DNA of 64,000 nt from Bacillota bacterium. GTDB taxonomy: Bacteria; Bacillota_E; JAJZYS01; JAJYTV01. The position numbers were made by a program, and so were the translations under genes. The notes under the pieces were generated by a model. The model saw nothing but the letters and a program-made list of their open reading frames with translations, was not told where the DNA came from and made no database searches. Shown piece after piece: positions 1-8,780 of this stretch. Position 1 is the stretch's first letter. Each line of letters begins with the position of its first letter. The DNA lies in assembly GCA_021845645.1 (NCBI GenBank), contig JAJZVM010000020.1:1-64000 (forward strand), written 5' to 3'.

Positions 1-83
1 ACGTCACATCGCTGATCGCGGACCCCTCCCTGGCCTCCTCTCTTCGCCATGTGGACTGGCAGTTCCTTGCTCCTAGTTCGTGC

Positions 84-284
84 TTAACCTGTTAACCAGT
101 GACAGCGGAAATGTGGGTAAAGGGTAGTCCGTAGGTATACCCAGTGTCCGATACCCGCAAATCCGCCGATGTGCTCGGCATAGAGGTCAATCAGTTCGTT
201 ATAGACCTGAACCCATGGGGCATGACGCTCGCGCCCCAACACAATCAGGGCACCCTGTTCGCTCCCCGTCGGGCCATCAGGCAT
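84..284 (-). CDS. small hypothetical protein (66 aa)
   Basis: A 66-codon frame opens with ATG and has a GAGGTGA ribosome-binding site about 7 nt upstream, which is the main support for it being real. I see no known motif, membrane segment or signal peptide. It sits at the window edge, downstream (in its own direction) of the 379-1044 gene and separated from it by a GC-rich hairpin, so it would need its own promoter. Composition fits the accessory island. It could also be a chance frame. Confidence 0.35.
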   Translation of the reverse strand: MPDGPTGSEQGALIVLGRERHAPWVQVYNELIDLYAEHIGGFAGIGHWVYLRTTLYPHFRCHWLTG

Positions 285-310
285 ACGCGGTCACCTCGCT
301 CAACGAGTGA

Positions 311-340
311 CGCCCCGCACAGCGTCTGCCGTGCGGGGCG
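311..340. terminator. GC-rich hairpin, possible terminator
   Basis: A perfect 10-bp inverted repeat (CGCCCCGCAC / GTGCGGGGCG) encloses a 10-nt loop. It lies just beyond the 3' end of the 379-1044 minus-strand gene. No clear U-tract follows on either strand, so it may be a weak or factor-dependent terminator, or a structured spacer. Confidence 0.45.
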
Positions 341-378
341 TGTGGGAGATGTTCAGGGGCTGTGATGTGAGGCAACTC

Positions 379-1044
379 CTACCAGGACACCGACTGACCG
401 CGAATCTCAGCCCGCTCGATCTGGTCCCATGGGTCACGCTGTGCAGCCAGCGAGGGGTCCGAGCCGCCCGCTAGGCGGATGGCTGCGACGGATAGCCCCC
501 CGCATCCAGCCGCACCGCAAATGGCTGGCCCACGGCCATGTGCCACGAGTTTGGGCATCTGCGCGCGCCTCGGCAGTGCTACTGCGGAGATGGGATCGCT
601 GGGGCGTAACCCATGGGATTCACGAACAGATCTCTGATGCTCTCTCAGGCGAGCGGCGTAGGCGCGGCGTTCGCGGTCCTGTCCGCGGCGCAAGAAAGAC
701 CTCACAAGTGCAACGTCTTCAGGAGAAACTGCCGAGGTCTCTTCCAGGCTGTCGAGCATCGTGTCAGGGTCAGTTTGCCACGCGGCCTGCTGACATGAGA
801 GGACGAGGCGTGCAACCGTTAGCGGGATACCGTGCCAGCGCGAAAGGTCCAGCGCCGCGGCATCTAGCGCGCTTTCATAGGTTTCTCCCGACGAAAGTCT
901 TCGAATGGCCGTGTGGCCAATCTGGATCGCCCGTCGCCTGTGCAGCTCCTTGCGAGCTTGCCTGGCGGTTTCGTGGGACCTTGTGCCGTCACTGCGGTGC
1001 ACGAGCCAAAGATCACTAGCTTCGCAAGGGCCGTCGCCAGCCAT
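379..1044 (-). CDS. hypothetical protein (221 aa) of the accessory island
   Basis: This 221-residue protein starts with ATG behind a clear GGAGGTG ribosome-binding site at about 6 nt, which supports a real gene. The first ~140 residues are Arg/Glu/Ala-rich and predicted helical, with a Cys-Gln-Gln stretch near residue 95. The last ~60 residues are Gly/Ala/Pro-rich. I do not recognise a family, and there are no obvious membrane segments or catalytic motifs. It lies at the left of the island, upstream of an excisionase-like gene on the same strand. The tail could be a frame change from a shorter ancestral protein; I cannot decide this from one sequence. Confidence 0.6.
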   Translation of the reverse strand: MAGDGPCEASDLWLVHRSDGTRSHETARQARKELHRRRAIQIGHTAIRRLSSGETYESALDAAALDLSRWHGIPLTVARLVLSCQQAAWQTDPDTMLDSLEETSAVSPEDVALVRSFLRRGQDRERRAYAARLREHQRSVRESHGLRPSDPISAVALPRRAQMPKLVAHGRGPAICGAAGCGGLSVAAIRLAGGSDPSLAAQRDPWDQIERAEIRGQSVSW

Positions 1045-1192
1045 GGGCCACCTCCGCGAGAGCAGACCTATCCTGGGATTGGGGCCAACACGCGCTTAGC
1101 ACTGCATTGGCAAGCAAGGAATTGAGACCGGTCGGGCTACTTGGGGCGCGCCCCCGACGTGGCAAATGCGTAGGGCGTGATGCTAGGACAAC

Positions 1193-1387
1193 CTACTCAG
1201 CCAGAACCTCGGGGGCGTTCGGCGCACCAACCGTCATGAGGCGCTCAAGCTCTGTACTCGAGATTCTGACGTTCTTGCCGATGTGTACGCTTGCGATTAC
1301 GCCCCGCTGGCAGAGGGCGTACACCTCGCCCCGAGAGAGCCCAAGGATCTCCGCCACCTCGCGGGGGCGGTACAGCTGACGCTCCAT
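1193..1387 (-). CDS. excisionase-family (MerR-like HTH_17) DNA-binding protein
   Basis: A 64-residue protein with the usual layout of the excisionase/helix-turn-helix 17 family. It opens with YRPREVAEILGLSRGEVYAL (the HTH), followed by a wing of the type VIASVHIGKNVRISSTELER. Start chosen at the ATG at 1387, which has AGGAGG 7-8 nt upstream; a longer frame to 1423 lacks a site. Such proteins bind attachment-site DNA to steer tyrosine integrases or act as small regulators. It is divergent from the XRE gene at 1513, so the 125-bp gap between them may hold shared operators. A link to the integrase at 8929 is inferred, not shown. Confidence 0.8.
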   Translation of the reverse strand: MERQLYRPREVAEILGLSRGEVYALCQRGVIASVHIGKNVRISSTELERLMTVGAPNAPEVLAE

Positions 1388-1512
1388 GGTGCAGCCTCCT
1401 TCTGTCGCTTCGTGTCGTAACAATAGCCATTATCTCGCCTGCTGTCAATTACTAAGTGCCGGTGCTTGATGCACGCTAGTGTCCGGCGCGACTTTTTGGG
1501 CAGAATAAGCAC

Positions 1513-1860
1513 ATGACGAGGTCAAGGGAAAACCCCGAGATCTGGAAAGAGATCGGGGGACGCATTCGCTCCTTCCGCCGATCGCAAAACATGTCTGTTG
1601 ACAAGCTCGCCGCTAAGGTCAACGTCAGCCGGCAGCAGATCGTGCGTCTCGAAGCCGGGCTGGTTGGCACCACGATCGAACGTCTACGTCTGTTGGCGGA
1701 GGCGCTGGGTGTCAGCGAGGCCGATCTTCTGGCCCCGCGTCTTGAGCCTGATGGCGATGCATTGCAGATCGCCTTCCGAGGACGCGGATTGTCGCCGGAG
1801 GAAGTTCAGAAAGTTTTGGAGTATATCTCCCTGCTGGAAAGTGCCCGCCAACGGGAGTAG
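1513..1860 (+). CDS. XRE-family transcriptional regulator
   Basis: A 115-residue protein with a single Cro/C1-type helix-turn-helix in residues ~15-70; the core is SVDKLAAKVNVSRQQIVRLE. A short C-terminal helical segment (LSPEEVQKVLEYISLLE) probably dimerises. It is followed after 51 nt by an ImmA/IrrE-type metalloprotease gene on the same strand. That pairing is typical of mobile elements, where the protease cleaves or inactivates the repressor (ImmR/ImmA in ICEBs1, DdrO/IrrE in Deinococcus). It probably represses itself and its neighbours. A short GTGC/GCAC inverted repeat at 1462-1474 in its upstream region could be an operator. Confidence 0.9.
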   Translation: MTRSRENPEIWKEIGGRIRSFRRSQNMSVDKLAAKVNVSRQQIVRLEAGLVGTTIERLRLLAEALGVSEADLLAPRLEPDGDALQIAFRGRGLSPEEVQKVLEYISLLESARQRE

Positions 1861-1911
1861 CCAGAAGCGCACTTTCTAACCCCTGGGATACTGCAGCACG
1901 GGGGCGATTTT

Positions 1912-2526
1912 TTGTCTCTCCGGCATGAGATACGCCATGATGCTCACGACGCAGCAGAAGCATTCTTGGAGGGAATTGCTGCAAGTGACATTAGCCTAAA
2001 GCACTTTCCGCGGCCGATCGAGGTGATCGCGGGCAAGTGCGGCCTGGACGTGGCTCTAATCTCGAAGGAAGTTGTTGACCTTCAGCACGGCTGCAGTGCG
2101 TTCAGAACGATTCTTCTCGCGTCTGACCGCAAGCCGTGGCAGAGGCGACTGACAATCGGACACGAGATCGCACATCATGAACTCAACTTGATGGTCGTCG
2201 GCGATGCAGTCGTAGAACAGGAGTGCACCGCGTTCGCCGCAGGACTTCTGATGCCGATGGAAGACGTCGTAATGTCAGTCGCAGGGCTAGTTGGCTCAGG
2301 GCAGCGCACTGCAGAAGAATGGGCTGAAGAGGAACTCCGCTCTAATGCGATGACCAAGTTGGTGCGCCGTTACGGGGTAGGATACAAGGCCCTTCTGGTT
2401 GCCATGGCCGACTATGGACTCCTTACAGGCGTGGAGTCGTGGCATGCTGTGTGGCAAGCACGTCAGCTTATGGACGCCTACTATGATAGGTGGAATCTGT
2501 TGAAGGGTCTCTCCAGCGCCGACTGA
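1912..2526 (+). CDS. ImmA/IrrE-family metallopeptidase
   Basis: A 204-residue protein with the zinc-protease signature HEIAHHELN at about residues 84-92 and a downstream glutamate segment (EQECTAFAAGLLMP) typical of the COG2856 fold. The family cleaves XRE-type repressors in response to a signal such as DNA damage or cell-cell peptides. It is directly downstream of the XRE regulator at 1513, which is its likely substrate. The frame opens with TTG at 1912 with only a loose G-rich sequence upstream, so the exact start is uncertain. It is complete and not visibly degraded. The pair may control element excision or act as a stress switch for the island. Confidence 0.88.
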   Translation: MSLRHEIRHDAHDAAEAFLEGIAASDISLKHFPRPIEVIAGKCGLDVALISKEVVDLQHGCSAFRTILLASDRKPWQRRLTIGHEIAHHELNLMVVGDAVVEQECTAFAAGLLMPMEDVVMSVAGLVGSGQRTAEEWAEEELRSNAMTKLVRRYGVGYKALLVAMADYGLLTGVESWHAVWQARQLMDAYYDRWNLLKGLSSAD

Positions 2527-2546
2527 GTATTGCGAGGGTGGGATTC

Positions 2547-2738
2547 GTGTTTAGAAAGTCGAACGCGATCAGTGACCCGCATGCTGTGTACTTGGACGTC
2601 CTGCAGATCGACGAAACTGGGCGCTTAGTGATCCCACAGGACGTGCTGCACCGCATGGGCTGGACGGAGGGACAGCGCCTCGACCTAGAGCTAGACGCGG
2701 ACGGTCGGTTAGCGCTTCACCAGGTGCTGGAGCACTAG
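2547..2738 (+). CDS. AbrB/MazE/SpoVT-type swapped-hairpin DNA-binding protein
   Basis: A short protein whose centre reads LQIDETGRLVIPQDVLHRMG, the classic AbrB/MazE beta-hairpin motif (D-x-x-GR-hydrophobic-x-IP-x-x-h), followed by a loop and strand (GQRLDLELDADGRL). The start is placed at GTG 2547, with GAGGGTGGG just upstream. An in-frame GTG at 2490 would overlap the end of the metallopeptidase gene. Such proteins are antitoxins or transition-state regulators. No toxin gene of the MazF or VapC kind is next to it: the following gene is a divergently placed membrane protein. It is therefore an orphan antitoxin-like regulator or a member of the XRE/ImmA operon. Confidence 0.7.
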   Translation: MFRKSNAISDPHAVYLDVLQIDETGRLVIPQDVLHRMGWTEGQRLDLELDADGRLALHQVLEH

Positions 2739-2781
2739 AGCTGGGACCGACCGAACGTCGAAGATCCGTAACCTCTGAAGA

Positions 2782-3210
2782 TCACTTCAGCAGGTGCCAA
2801 AGCAGATACACGTAATACAACAGGGATATGCCCCAAAGGAAGGCAAAGCACCCGAGAAGTAAGTAGGCCACTATGCGCACGTTGACTCCACGTAAACGAA
2901 ACGCAACTATGTTGTCTAGCGCGTCTGGTTCGAGTTTCCTAACGAGGGAATGCCAGTGCTCGATCCAATAGTTGCCGCGCACTATCGCCTGCCACCAAAC
3001 AACCACAAGGTAAATGCCTGCGACAGAAACGACGAGCCCGATCTCGACCTCTGTCCCTCTCCTACTGAGCTGTGCGACAGGAATACTGGCAGCCAACTGT
3101 GCTGCGACCCCAAGAAGCAAACTGTGGGACAGCAATAGAATTGAGGTTCGCGTCCAGAAGACTGTACTCTCGTACTGCAGATACGCGACTAAGACTTGAT
3201 ACTGCGTCAA
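2782..3210 (-). CDS. small integral membrane protein (142 aa)
   Basis: A 142-residue protein with about three or four hydrophobic segments: residues ~20-45 (SILLLSHSLLLGVAAQLAAS), ~57-75 (GLVVSVAGIYLVVVWWQA) and ~112-140 (IVAYLLLGCFAFLWGISLLY). A polar stretch with YWIEHWHSLVRKLE lies between them. The start is TTG with GAGGAG very close upstream, so the true start may be a few codons later. I do not name a family. It is convergent with the AbrB-like gene and next to putative defence genes. Small membrane proteins of this kind occur in defence islands, but nothing here shows a function. Confidence 0.55.
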   Translation of the reverse strand: MTQYQVLVAYLQYESTVFWTRTSILLLSHSLLLGVAAQLAASIPVAQLSRRGTEVEIGLVVSVAGIYLVVVWWQAIVRGNYWIEHWHSLVRKLEPDALDNIVAFRLRGVNVRIVAYLLLGCFAFLWGISLLYYVYLLWHLLK

Positions 3211-3635
3211 GCTCCTCGCTTTGGGTTCCAGAGCGCCTCACCGTGCCTCAGTTGATAGTTGTGGTGCGGCGTAATTCGGATCAAAGTGGAATAGTCCTGC
3301 GTGAGGCAAGGTCAAAGTAGACCTCTCAGGAGCACAAGGACGGATCTGCCTGCCCGCTTTGGCCCAACTCCGACGACCATGACTGCTTCGCCGCGAGCAC
3401 GATGCCGCCGCCCTCAGGAGCCCACTTGATCCCCGGCACCGCCCAGCTTCAAGTCCTTATCGCACCCTGCCCAACCGATTGCGTAGTTCAACCGTATGAA
3501 GTTCGCGAACTGCTGATCTACAGCATTGGTTTGACTGACGTCGCAAAAAGGGCCCATCGCGAGGGGGACCGGAGCTTCGATGTTTCCCAATAGTCGACGG
3601 TAGTGCCACGTGTACAAGCAAAATGGAGGTTGCCT
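3211..3635. other. 425-bp intergenic stretch
   Basis: This gap separates the divergent genes at 2782-3210 and 3636-4991. I see no tRNA, strong terminator or convincing protein-coding frame in it; the short frames have no ribosome-binding site. It ends in the GGAGG site (3625-3629) of the 451-residue protein. It presumably holds two divergent promoters, but none with good -35/-10 boxes stood out. Confidence 0.5.
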
Positions 3636-4991
3636 ATGCCGTCGTTGCCATGGTCCGATGGACTGTCCCGTATGCTGGACCGCGCGGAGGCTTACCCCGG
3701 AATGTGGTCGGGGGTGGAGGTTCGCCTTGCTCTTCGAGAAGGACCGAACCAAACGTGGCTGGCACATTACGCTTACTTCCAGGGGCTATTCGAATTGATC
3801 GATGTCGATAGCATTGAGCAACCCATCACTAATCCGGTCATCCTTCAATGTTCCATCACTATGGAAACATGGAGCAACCTACTACGTGCGTGGGCGGCAG
3901 GAGAGCCGTTTCGGCTCGGTGTCTGGACAATTCGACCGCCGGAGGACGTCACACACCTGTCGGACGATTGGACTTTGCATGCCATCGACAATTGGAGCCC
4001 AATGCTTGTGCCAATTACGCTGGACGGGGAACGCGTTGTACCTCAGGGTTGGGTTTCCCACGGACAGGGCTCGGACGTTCAACTCATGCGAGGGCTCTTC
4101 TACGAGACCAGCCTAAAGTACGGGTTTGAGCACGTTGAAGAGTTTATCCTCGAGTACCTAGGCCGACCATTACGCGATCCGAGCTATCCCTCGTTCTACT
4201 TTGTGTTTCCATGGGGAGCGTGGCTTACGCTCCAGGTCACTGGCTCCGCAGTTCGCGCCAAGCTGTGGTTACGCCGGCCTCTTACATCATCTCAGTTCTG
4301 GGCACGCACCTCTCCGTCTTCCTGGTCGGTGAAACTCCCCCCACTTTCTTGGGGGCCCTCCGCGTTCGACGGTATATGGGAACACAGCCAACTGACTTTC
4401 CCGGTGGCATCAGATGAATCCGCGATTTCCGTTTGGGCAGGCCGCGGCGAAGAGCCAGAGCTAAGGGCAACCGTGCGGGTAGATCCCCTTACCCCTCAAC
4501 GACAGCAAGAGGAGCTCTTGGTGCAACTCTATGAACGGAGCGGCAGAACTAAGTACCCTTTCCCGCTTGCCATTGCCCCAACGTCGGACAGAGGCTTTCC
4601 TCAACTTGAATTCGAGAGCGCTGTCACAAATGCACTGGCCGCCTTGGGATACGCCGTGATGGCAACGGGGGTGAAGATGCAACTTACCGGAGTAGATGTG
4701 GTCGCCTTCGGACCACGCGGCAAGGCGTGGGCTATTAGCATCACGCTGGGCAATGATATCCAGAGGAAGTTAAGCACTTTGCTTAGTCAGCGTGAGTGGC
4801 TGGAGGAATCCTTATCGAAATGGGATATGCGCTTGGCGATCGTCTCTGCCAGTCGGTGGGAGGACATAGTGGCGTCAGCAAGGGCCGATTGCGAATCTGC
4901 TTCTGTCGTCCTGATCAGCCGGGACGACCTTCAGTTGCTTGCATCTGAGACCCCTGACTTCCACGCATTTCGCGAAGCGACAGGGCTGTAG
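3636..4991 (+). CDS. uncharacterised protein with a C-terminal restriction-endonuclease-like domain (451 aa)
   Basis: The start is ATG 3636 with GGAGG 6 nt upstream; the longer frame from GTG 3603 has no site. Residues 1-~300 form an aromatic-rich domain (many Trp and Phe-Pro motifs) that I cannot assign. The last ~150 residues look like a PD-(D/E)XK nuclease fold: a helix FESAVTNALAALGYAVMATG, a strand with GVDVVAFGP, then a strand AWAISITLG. Where active nucleases carry ExK or QxK, this protein has SIT, so the lysine is missing and the domain may only bind DNA. It stands alone between divergent and convergent genes inside a defence-like island. Function is unknown; a role in defence is inferred from position only. 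Confidence 0.75.
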   Translation: MPSLPWSDGLSRMLDRAEAYPGMWSGVEVRLALREGPNQTWLAHYAYFQGLFELIDVDSIEQPITNPVILQCSITMETWSNLLRAWAAGEPFRLGVWTIRPPEDVTHLSDDWTLHAIDNWSPMLVPITLDGERVVPQGWVSHGQGSDVQLMRGLFYETSLKYGFEHVEEFILEYLGRPLRDPSYPSFYFVFPWGAWLTLQVTGSAVRAKLWLRRPLTSSQFWARTSPSSWSVKLPPLSWGPSAFDGIWEHSQLTFPVASDESAISVWAGRGEEPELRATVRVDPLTPQRQQEELLVQLYERSGRTKYPFPLAIAPTSDRGFPQLEFESAVTNALAALGYAVMATGVKMQLTGVDVVAFGPRGKAWAISITLGNDIQRKLSTLLSQREWLEESLSKWDMRLAIVSASRWEDIVASARADCESASVVLISRDDLQLLASETPDFHAFREATGL

Positions 4992-5121
4992 CCGTTCTCC
5001 AGTAGTCACTTGTGTTTCGACTCATCTGACTCTTGCGCACGATAGAGAGCTCGGCCAGGGCTCTTTCCGGGCTACCTCCTCACCTCATCGTTGGTGCCAA
5101 AGCTCCCCGACATAGCCTCAT

Positions 5122-6165
5122 TTATCTATCTCCTAAGGGTTTGGACTGCCTCCAGATGCCATCAAAGTAATGCTGAATCTGCTGCACTACCTCGGTGTCG
5201 CCCATTCGAACTATTGTCGAGGCCTTCGATCCGAATCTGTTTAGGGATGCCCCTAATATATAGCCATGTCCGTCGCAGAACAGGTAGCGATCATGAATAT
5301 CCGAGGTTATGCGGAACTCGGCCTTGCCTCTCTCTCTTGCGAACTTTCTAGCCAAGACACTAGCGTCGCCTTGCAGCTTCGTGCATAGAAAGCGTACATT
5401 CACTTCATTAGAGACGGCCTCCAGCATTTCAATGGTTGAGTCATTCACGTACGGATCAACAATTAGCATGTGACGTCTGGTAGCTTCTAGGATGCTTCGG
5501 ACATGCTTATATGCTGTGTATTCGGTCCCTTTCTTGAAGAAACGTACATCAACCGTCGTCCGTTCGAGTATATGGCGCCGCAACTTAGCGAACTCTCTTG
5601 CGTCCATCTCTGTCCACTCAAGATTCTCAAAAGTGTCGTCAATACGAAGCCTATAGTGGTAATTCCCGACATCCTGAATCCAAATCTCCAAAGAGTCCGT
5701 ACCCATCGAGAATCCTAGCTCTTGTAGGTACGTAGTCTGAACGAACCTCAAGACGGACTCAATATCATTCAATAGGCCAGCTCCAAACACATGCGAGATA
5801 AGAAGATAGGGCCTGTCGCCCACGAAAGAAAAGACAATCTCCGCGTACCCGCCGTCACGCCACTCACGCTCAACGTTGACTAACAGCCTGTGTTCAATAA
5901 ATATCCTCTTACGGTCCCCTACCGCGAGCCCGGTGCTCGCGAGCAGCAGTTTGCCGAATACATACGTATTATCAGCGCGGTCTAGAGAAACAAAGAACGC
6001 ACGATATATATTGTCGACCGTTCGAATCAGTTGATCAGCATCTAGGGAACTAATGATAATATCTTGCGATGTATATGCTTCTTGAATCAAATTCACAAGG
6101 CGTTTGATGCTCGCTTTGCTAGGATGACTTCGTTCAGCTACGAGCCTCTCGAACTCTCCAGTCAC
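5122..6165 (-). CDS. phospholipase-D-like domain protein, probable defence-island component (347 aa)
   Basis: A 347-residue protein with GTG start and AAGGAG 8 nt upstream. The N-terminal ~200 residues are unassigned. The C-terminal ~140 residues look like a single PLD-like half: a strand HMLIVDPYVNDSTIEML, then IHDRYLFCDGHGYILGASLN, where His-Asp-Arg with the following GASL resembles the reduced HKD motif of stand-alone PLD-like proteins found in defence loci. The full HxK(x4)D motif is not intact: the lysine is replaced (H-D-R). It may therefore be a nucleic-acid binder or a diverged nuclease. It lies 259 bp downstream of the restriction-endonuclease/STAND gene on the same strand and could form a two-gene unit with it. 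Confidence 0.75.
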   Translation of the reverse strand: MTGEFERLVAERSHPSKASIKRLVNLIQEAYTSQDIIISSLDADQLIRTVDNIYRAFFVSLDRADNTYVFGKLLLASTGLAVGDRKRIFIEHRLLVNVEREWRDGGYAEIVFSFVGDRPYLLISHVFGAGLLNDIESVLRFVQTTYLQELGFSMGTDSLEIWIQDVGNYHYRLRIDDTFENLEWTEMDAREFAKLRRHILERTTVDVRFFKKGTEYTAYKHVRSILEATRRHMLIVDPYVNDSTIEMLEAVSNEVNVRFLCTKLQGDASVLARKFARERGKAEFRITSDIHDRYLFCDGHGYILGASLNRFGSKASTIVRMGDTEVVQQIQHYFDGIWRQSKPLGDR

Positions 6166-6424
6166 TAGCAGAACTCCTTCTGTGTGCGTGCGGCTTCGCT
6201 GATAATCTATCCGCCCTGAATGGCGCTACCTCACCCTGCTGACTCTGCAGTTGGCGTTCGGCCCAAAGTCGGCATTCTCTCCTGTTGTGCCGCACCAACG
6301 CACCGCCCACCTACCTCCACTACCAAGCCCCGCATCATGCGCTGCAAGCAGAGTTCTGATCGCGGTGCACCGACGTCTTCTCGGCGACCTCTTGATCGTT
6401 CATCCAGGGATCAGCCACCGTGCT

Positions 6425-8638
6425 TCATCCAGCTCGGTCCCTGAGACTTTCAAACATCGCGGTAATCGCCGCGTCACCGTCATCGCGGTGACTCCACCCA
6501 GAGTACCTGTACGACTCATCGTCATCCTCGTCATGGCCTACCTGCTCGCTGAGCCGCTCTTCAAACTCACTTCGGATCCTGTCCACGCCACTTGGCTTAA
6601 CCCCTAACCTTCCAGCAATGTCCACAGCCTGCTCGAGGTCCGTCAGCGCTTGCGACCAATCATCATAGTCGAGGTCGTCCATGTCCTTGAACCAGTCACC
6701 GAACTGCACTCGGATCCTCTCCACATCTTCCTCGGACACGTCTCCTTCGTCACTAATGAACTCCGTTAGTTCCTCAAAGTCCTCTAGTGTATCCCATGAC
6801 TCTATCCCTAACGCCCGCTTCCGAAGGGACCGATATAGCTCCCCACCACGGCCTTCGCCTGGCAGTTTGCCGTCTGTGACAAGACGTACTATCCGCACAG
6901 CACTGGCGACTGAAATCTCATCGTCACCAATTAACGCGTGTTGCAGTTCTGCAGCTAACTGCCGCATCTCGCTCAACGCTTCAGGGCCCTGGGCACCCTC
7001 AACCGCCTCCCCAGTTGCGAACAGAATCGATTCTGGGGCGACGGACAGCCGAGTTCCAAACGTTCTCCTATAGGCCCGCACGAGCGGTAACCCAGGCTCC
7101 ACGAGCCCGCGAAGATAGAGAGGTTGTTCCGCGATCGACGCACCGTTGAGCAGGTCCAGAACATCTCCTGGATGAGCGCGCAACCACGCCTCCATATAGT
7201 CCCGGATGGAGGGATTCTGAAACCCACCTACCGTCCAACCATCTCGACGCTTCGTGCGGATAAATGTTCCATCAAGCAATTTCACAGCACGCTCAAATTC
7301 GTACGCCTTCCGTTCGCGCGGAAGTCTAACCCCGCGGACTCCTTCAAATGCCTCAAAAGCCCGCCGCAGAACCTCAAGACTTACCTCAGCAGGCAGTGTA
7401 GTCAACACGAGCAACAGGTCTTGTGCACTCGGCTCCAAATGCTCACTAAAGGCCACGTCCCAAACACGCCAGGGATTGTTCAGATTGGTCATAAACTCCC
7501 CTACAAACCCCTGCGGGTCTTCAGGTTGTCTGCTCAAATCAATCATCGCACCTATAAGTCTCGGGTTGAAGTTTCGGTGTTCAATAATCGGCCGATATAC
7601 CTGAGGTTGAGTAAATGCCACGACTACGTTTTGCGGAAGCTGTGAGAAGTACAAATGATTGTACAGAATCCTCGCTCTAATAGCCTTAGTATAGTCTTCA
7701 AGAAGAATCATACTCTTAACCATATTAAGCTCTCCGTCCGCCAGCTTCCCGTAGGTCTGCAAAGCTCTATTCAAGATATACTCTCGCGTAGTAAGCACAA
7801 ACCGCTTGTTCTTCATTGCGGCCACTTGTTTCATAAAGAGTACTAGTCGTGAATCTTCGTTCTTGGCCAACCCTACTAAAGCAGTTTGCCCTAGGAAGTC
7901 GTCGTAGAAGAATATCTGTTTCTCGTCTCCAACAAATACCTTCCACGCATCTTCAACAGATCCCCACAGTCGAAACGCTTGGTACCCTTCGTTGAGATAC
8001 TGGGAAACAACGACCTCGGCTAAAGTCGTCTTACCGATTCCAGGTATGCCACTAATCACGCAGTTGTGGGACTTCTCAAGGATTTCCATTGCCCGCGCGA
8101 AACTCTGATTAGGCACGTACTTTCTCGAACTCGCGGTGATCTCCGCCAACGATGCTGCGGTCTCTTCGTAAAGTCCTGAGTTTAGTAGCCGGCGGAGCAC
8201 CTCGGTGCTCGTCAACCAAAGCTTGAAATGCGTTCTTTCGACGGCAGGAAACTTGCGGACTAGACCATTAAGGTCCTCCATCCCGTAAATGTCCTGTGGC
8301 GAGGCCAAGAAGGGGGCCATGGCTCGGACCAATTTATCCTTTCTAGCCGGTGACATAGACATTGACGTGCAAAGGATATAGCGCTTCGGCGCGAGCTCCG
8401 CTACTTTCTCCTTTTCGGACTTCATTATACGTTCTAGATCCCTGAAGTCGCTTCGAAGGTAGTGCTTACATTGCACGATTAAGTGCTTTTTCCGGTTTCT
8501 ACTATGCCGAAGATCGATGCCTTTATCCGGTCCCTGTCCGAAGGACTCCAACGCTATGCCAAGTTCACTCTCCAGCAAATCCTTAGCGAGTAGCTCAAAC
8601 TCGAATGCGGACAGTCCATCAAAGGTGTACGTTGTCAT
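6425..8638 (-). CDS. Mrr-like restriction endonuclease fused to STAND NTPase (nSTAND3-like), Avs-type candidate (737 aa)
   Basis: Residues ~1-130 are an Mrr-like PD-(D/E)XK nuclease: FEFELLAKDLL, then GPDKGIDL (Asp42), then LIVQCKHY (Gln56-Cys57-Lys58), so the catalytic set is intact. Residues ~170-430 form a P-loop STAND ATPase with Walker A GIPGIGKTTL (~197-206) and a Walker B-like strand IFFYDDFLG. The C-terminal ~300 residues are helical and acidic near the end and probably form the sensor. The start is ATG 8638 with GGAAGAGG upstream; an upstream TTG at 8650 is less likely. STAND proteins with nuclease effectors are known antiphage sensors (Avs family). This one is complete, and no transposase or methylase accompanies it. 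Function as defence is inferred. Confidence 0.85.
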   Translation of the reverse strand: MTTYTFDGLSAFEFELLAKDLLESELGIALESFGQGPDKGIDLRHSRNRKKHLIVQCKHYLRSDFRDLERIMKSEKEKVAELAPKRYILCTSMSMSPARKDKLVRAMAPFLASPQDIYGMEDLNGLVRKFPAVERTHFKLWLTSTEVLRRLLNSGLYEETAASLAEITASSRKYVPNQSFARAMEILEKSHNCVISGIPGIGKTTLAEVVVSQYLNEGYQAFRLWGSVEDAWKVFVGDEKQIFFYDDFLGQTALVGLAKNEDSRLVLFMKQVAAMKNKRFVLTTREYILNRALQTYGKLADGELNMVKSMILLEDYTKAIRARILYNHLYFSQLPQNVVVAFTQPQVYRPIIEHRNFNPRLIGAMIDLSRQPEDPQGFVGEFMTNLNNPWRVWDVAFSEHLEPSAQDLLLVLTTLPAEVSLEVLRRAFEAFEGVRGVRLPRERKAYEFERAVKLLDGTFIRTKRRDGWTVGGFQNPSIRDYMEAWLRAHPGDVLDLLNGASIAEQPLYLRGLVEPGLPLVRAYRRTFGTRLSVAPESILFATGEAVEGAQGPEALSEMRQLAAELQHALIGDDEISVASAVRIVRLVTDGKLPGEGRGGELYRSLRKRALGIESWDTLEDFEELTEFISDEGDVSEEDVERIRVQFGDWFKDMDDLDYDDWSQALTDLEQAVDIAGRLGVKPSGVDRIRSEFEERLSEQVGHDEDDDESYRYSGWSHRDDGDAAITAMFESLRDRAG

Positions 8639-8780
8639 CGCCTCTTCCAAGTACCCAGGCAGTTCCTCGCTTGTCGTCTTACACGTCTGCTATGATTCCC
8701 CTCCCTTGGTGGCGCCTCCTTCTAAGGCTGTTATGCCGTGATTCAAGCACTCTCGCAACACGGCCGTTAGACTCTAAGGT

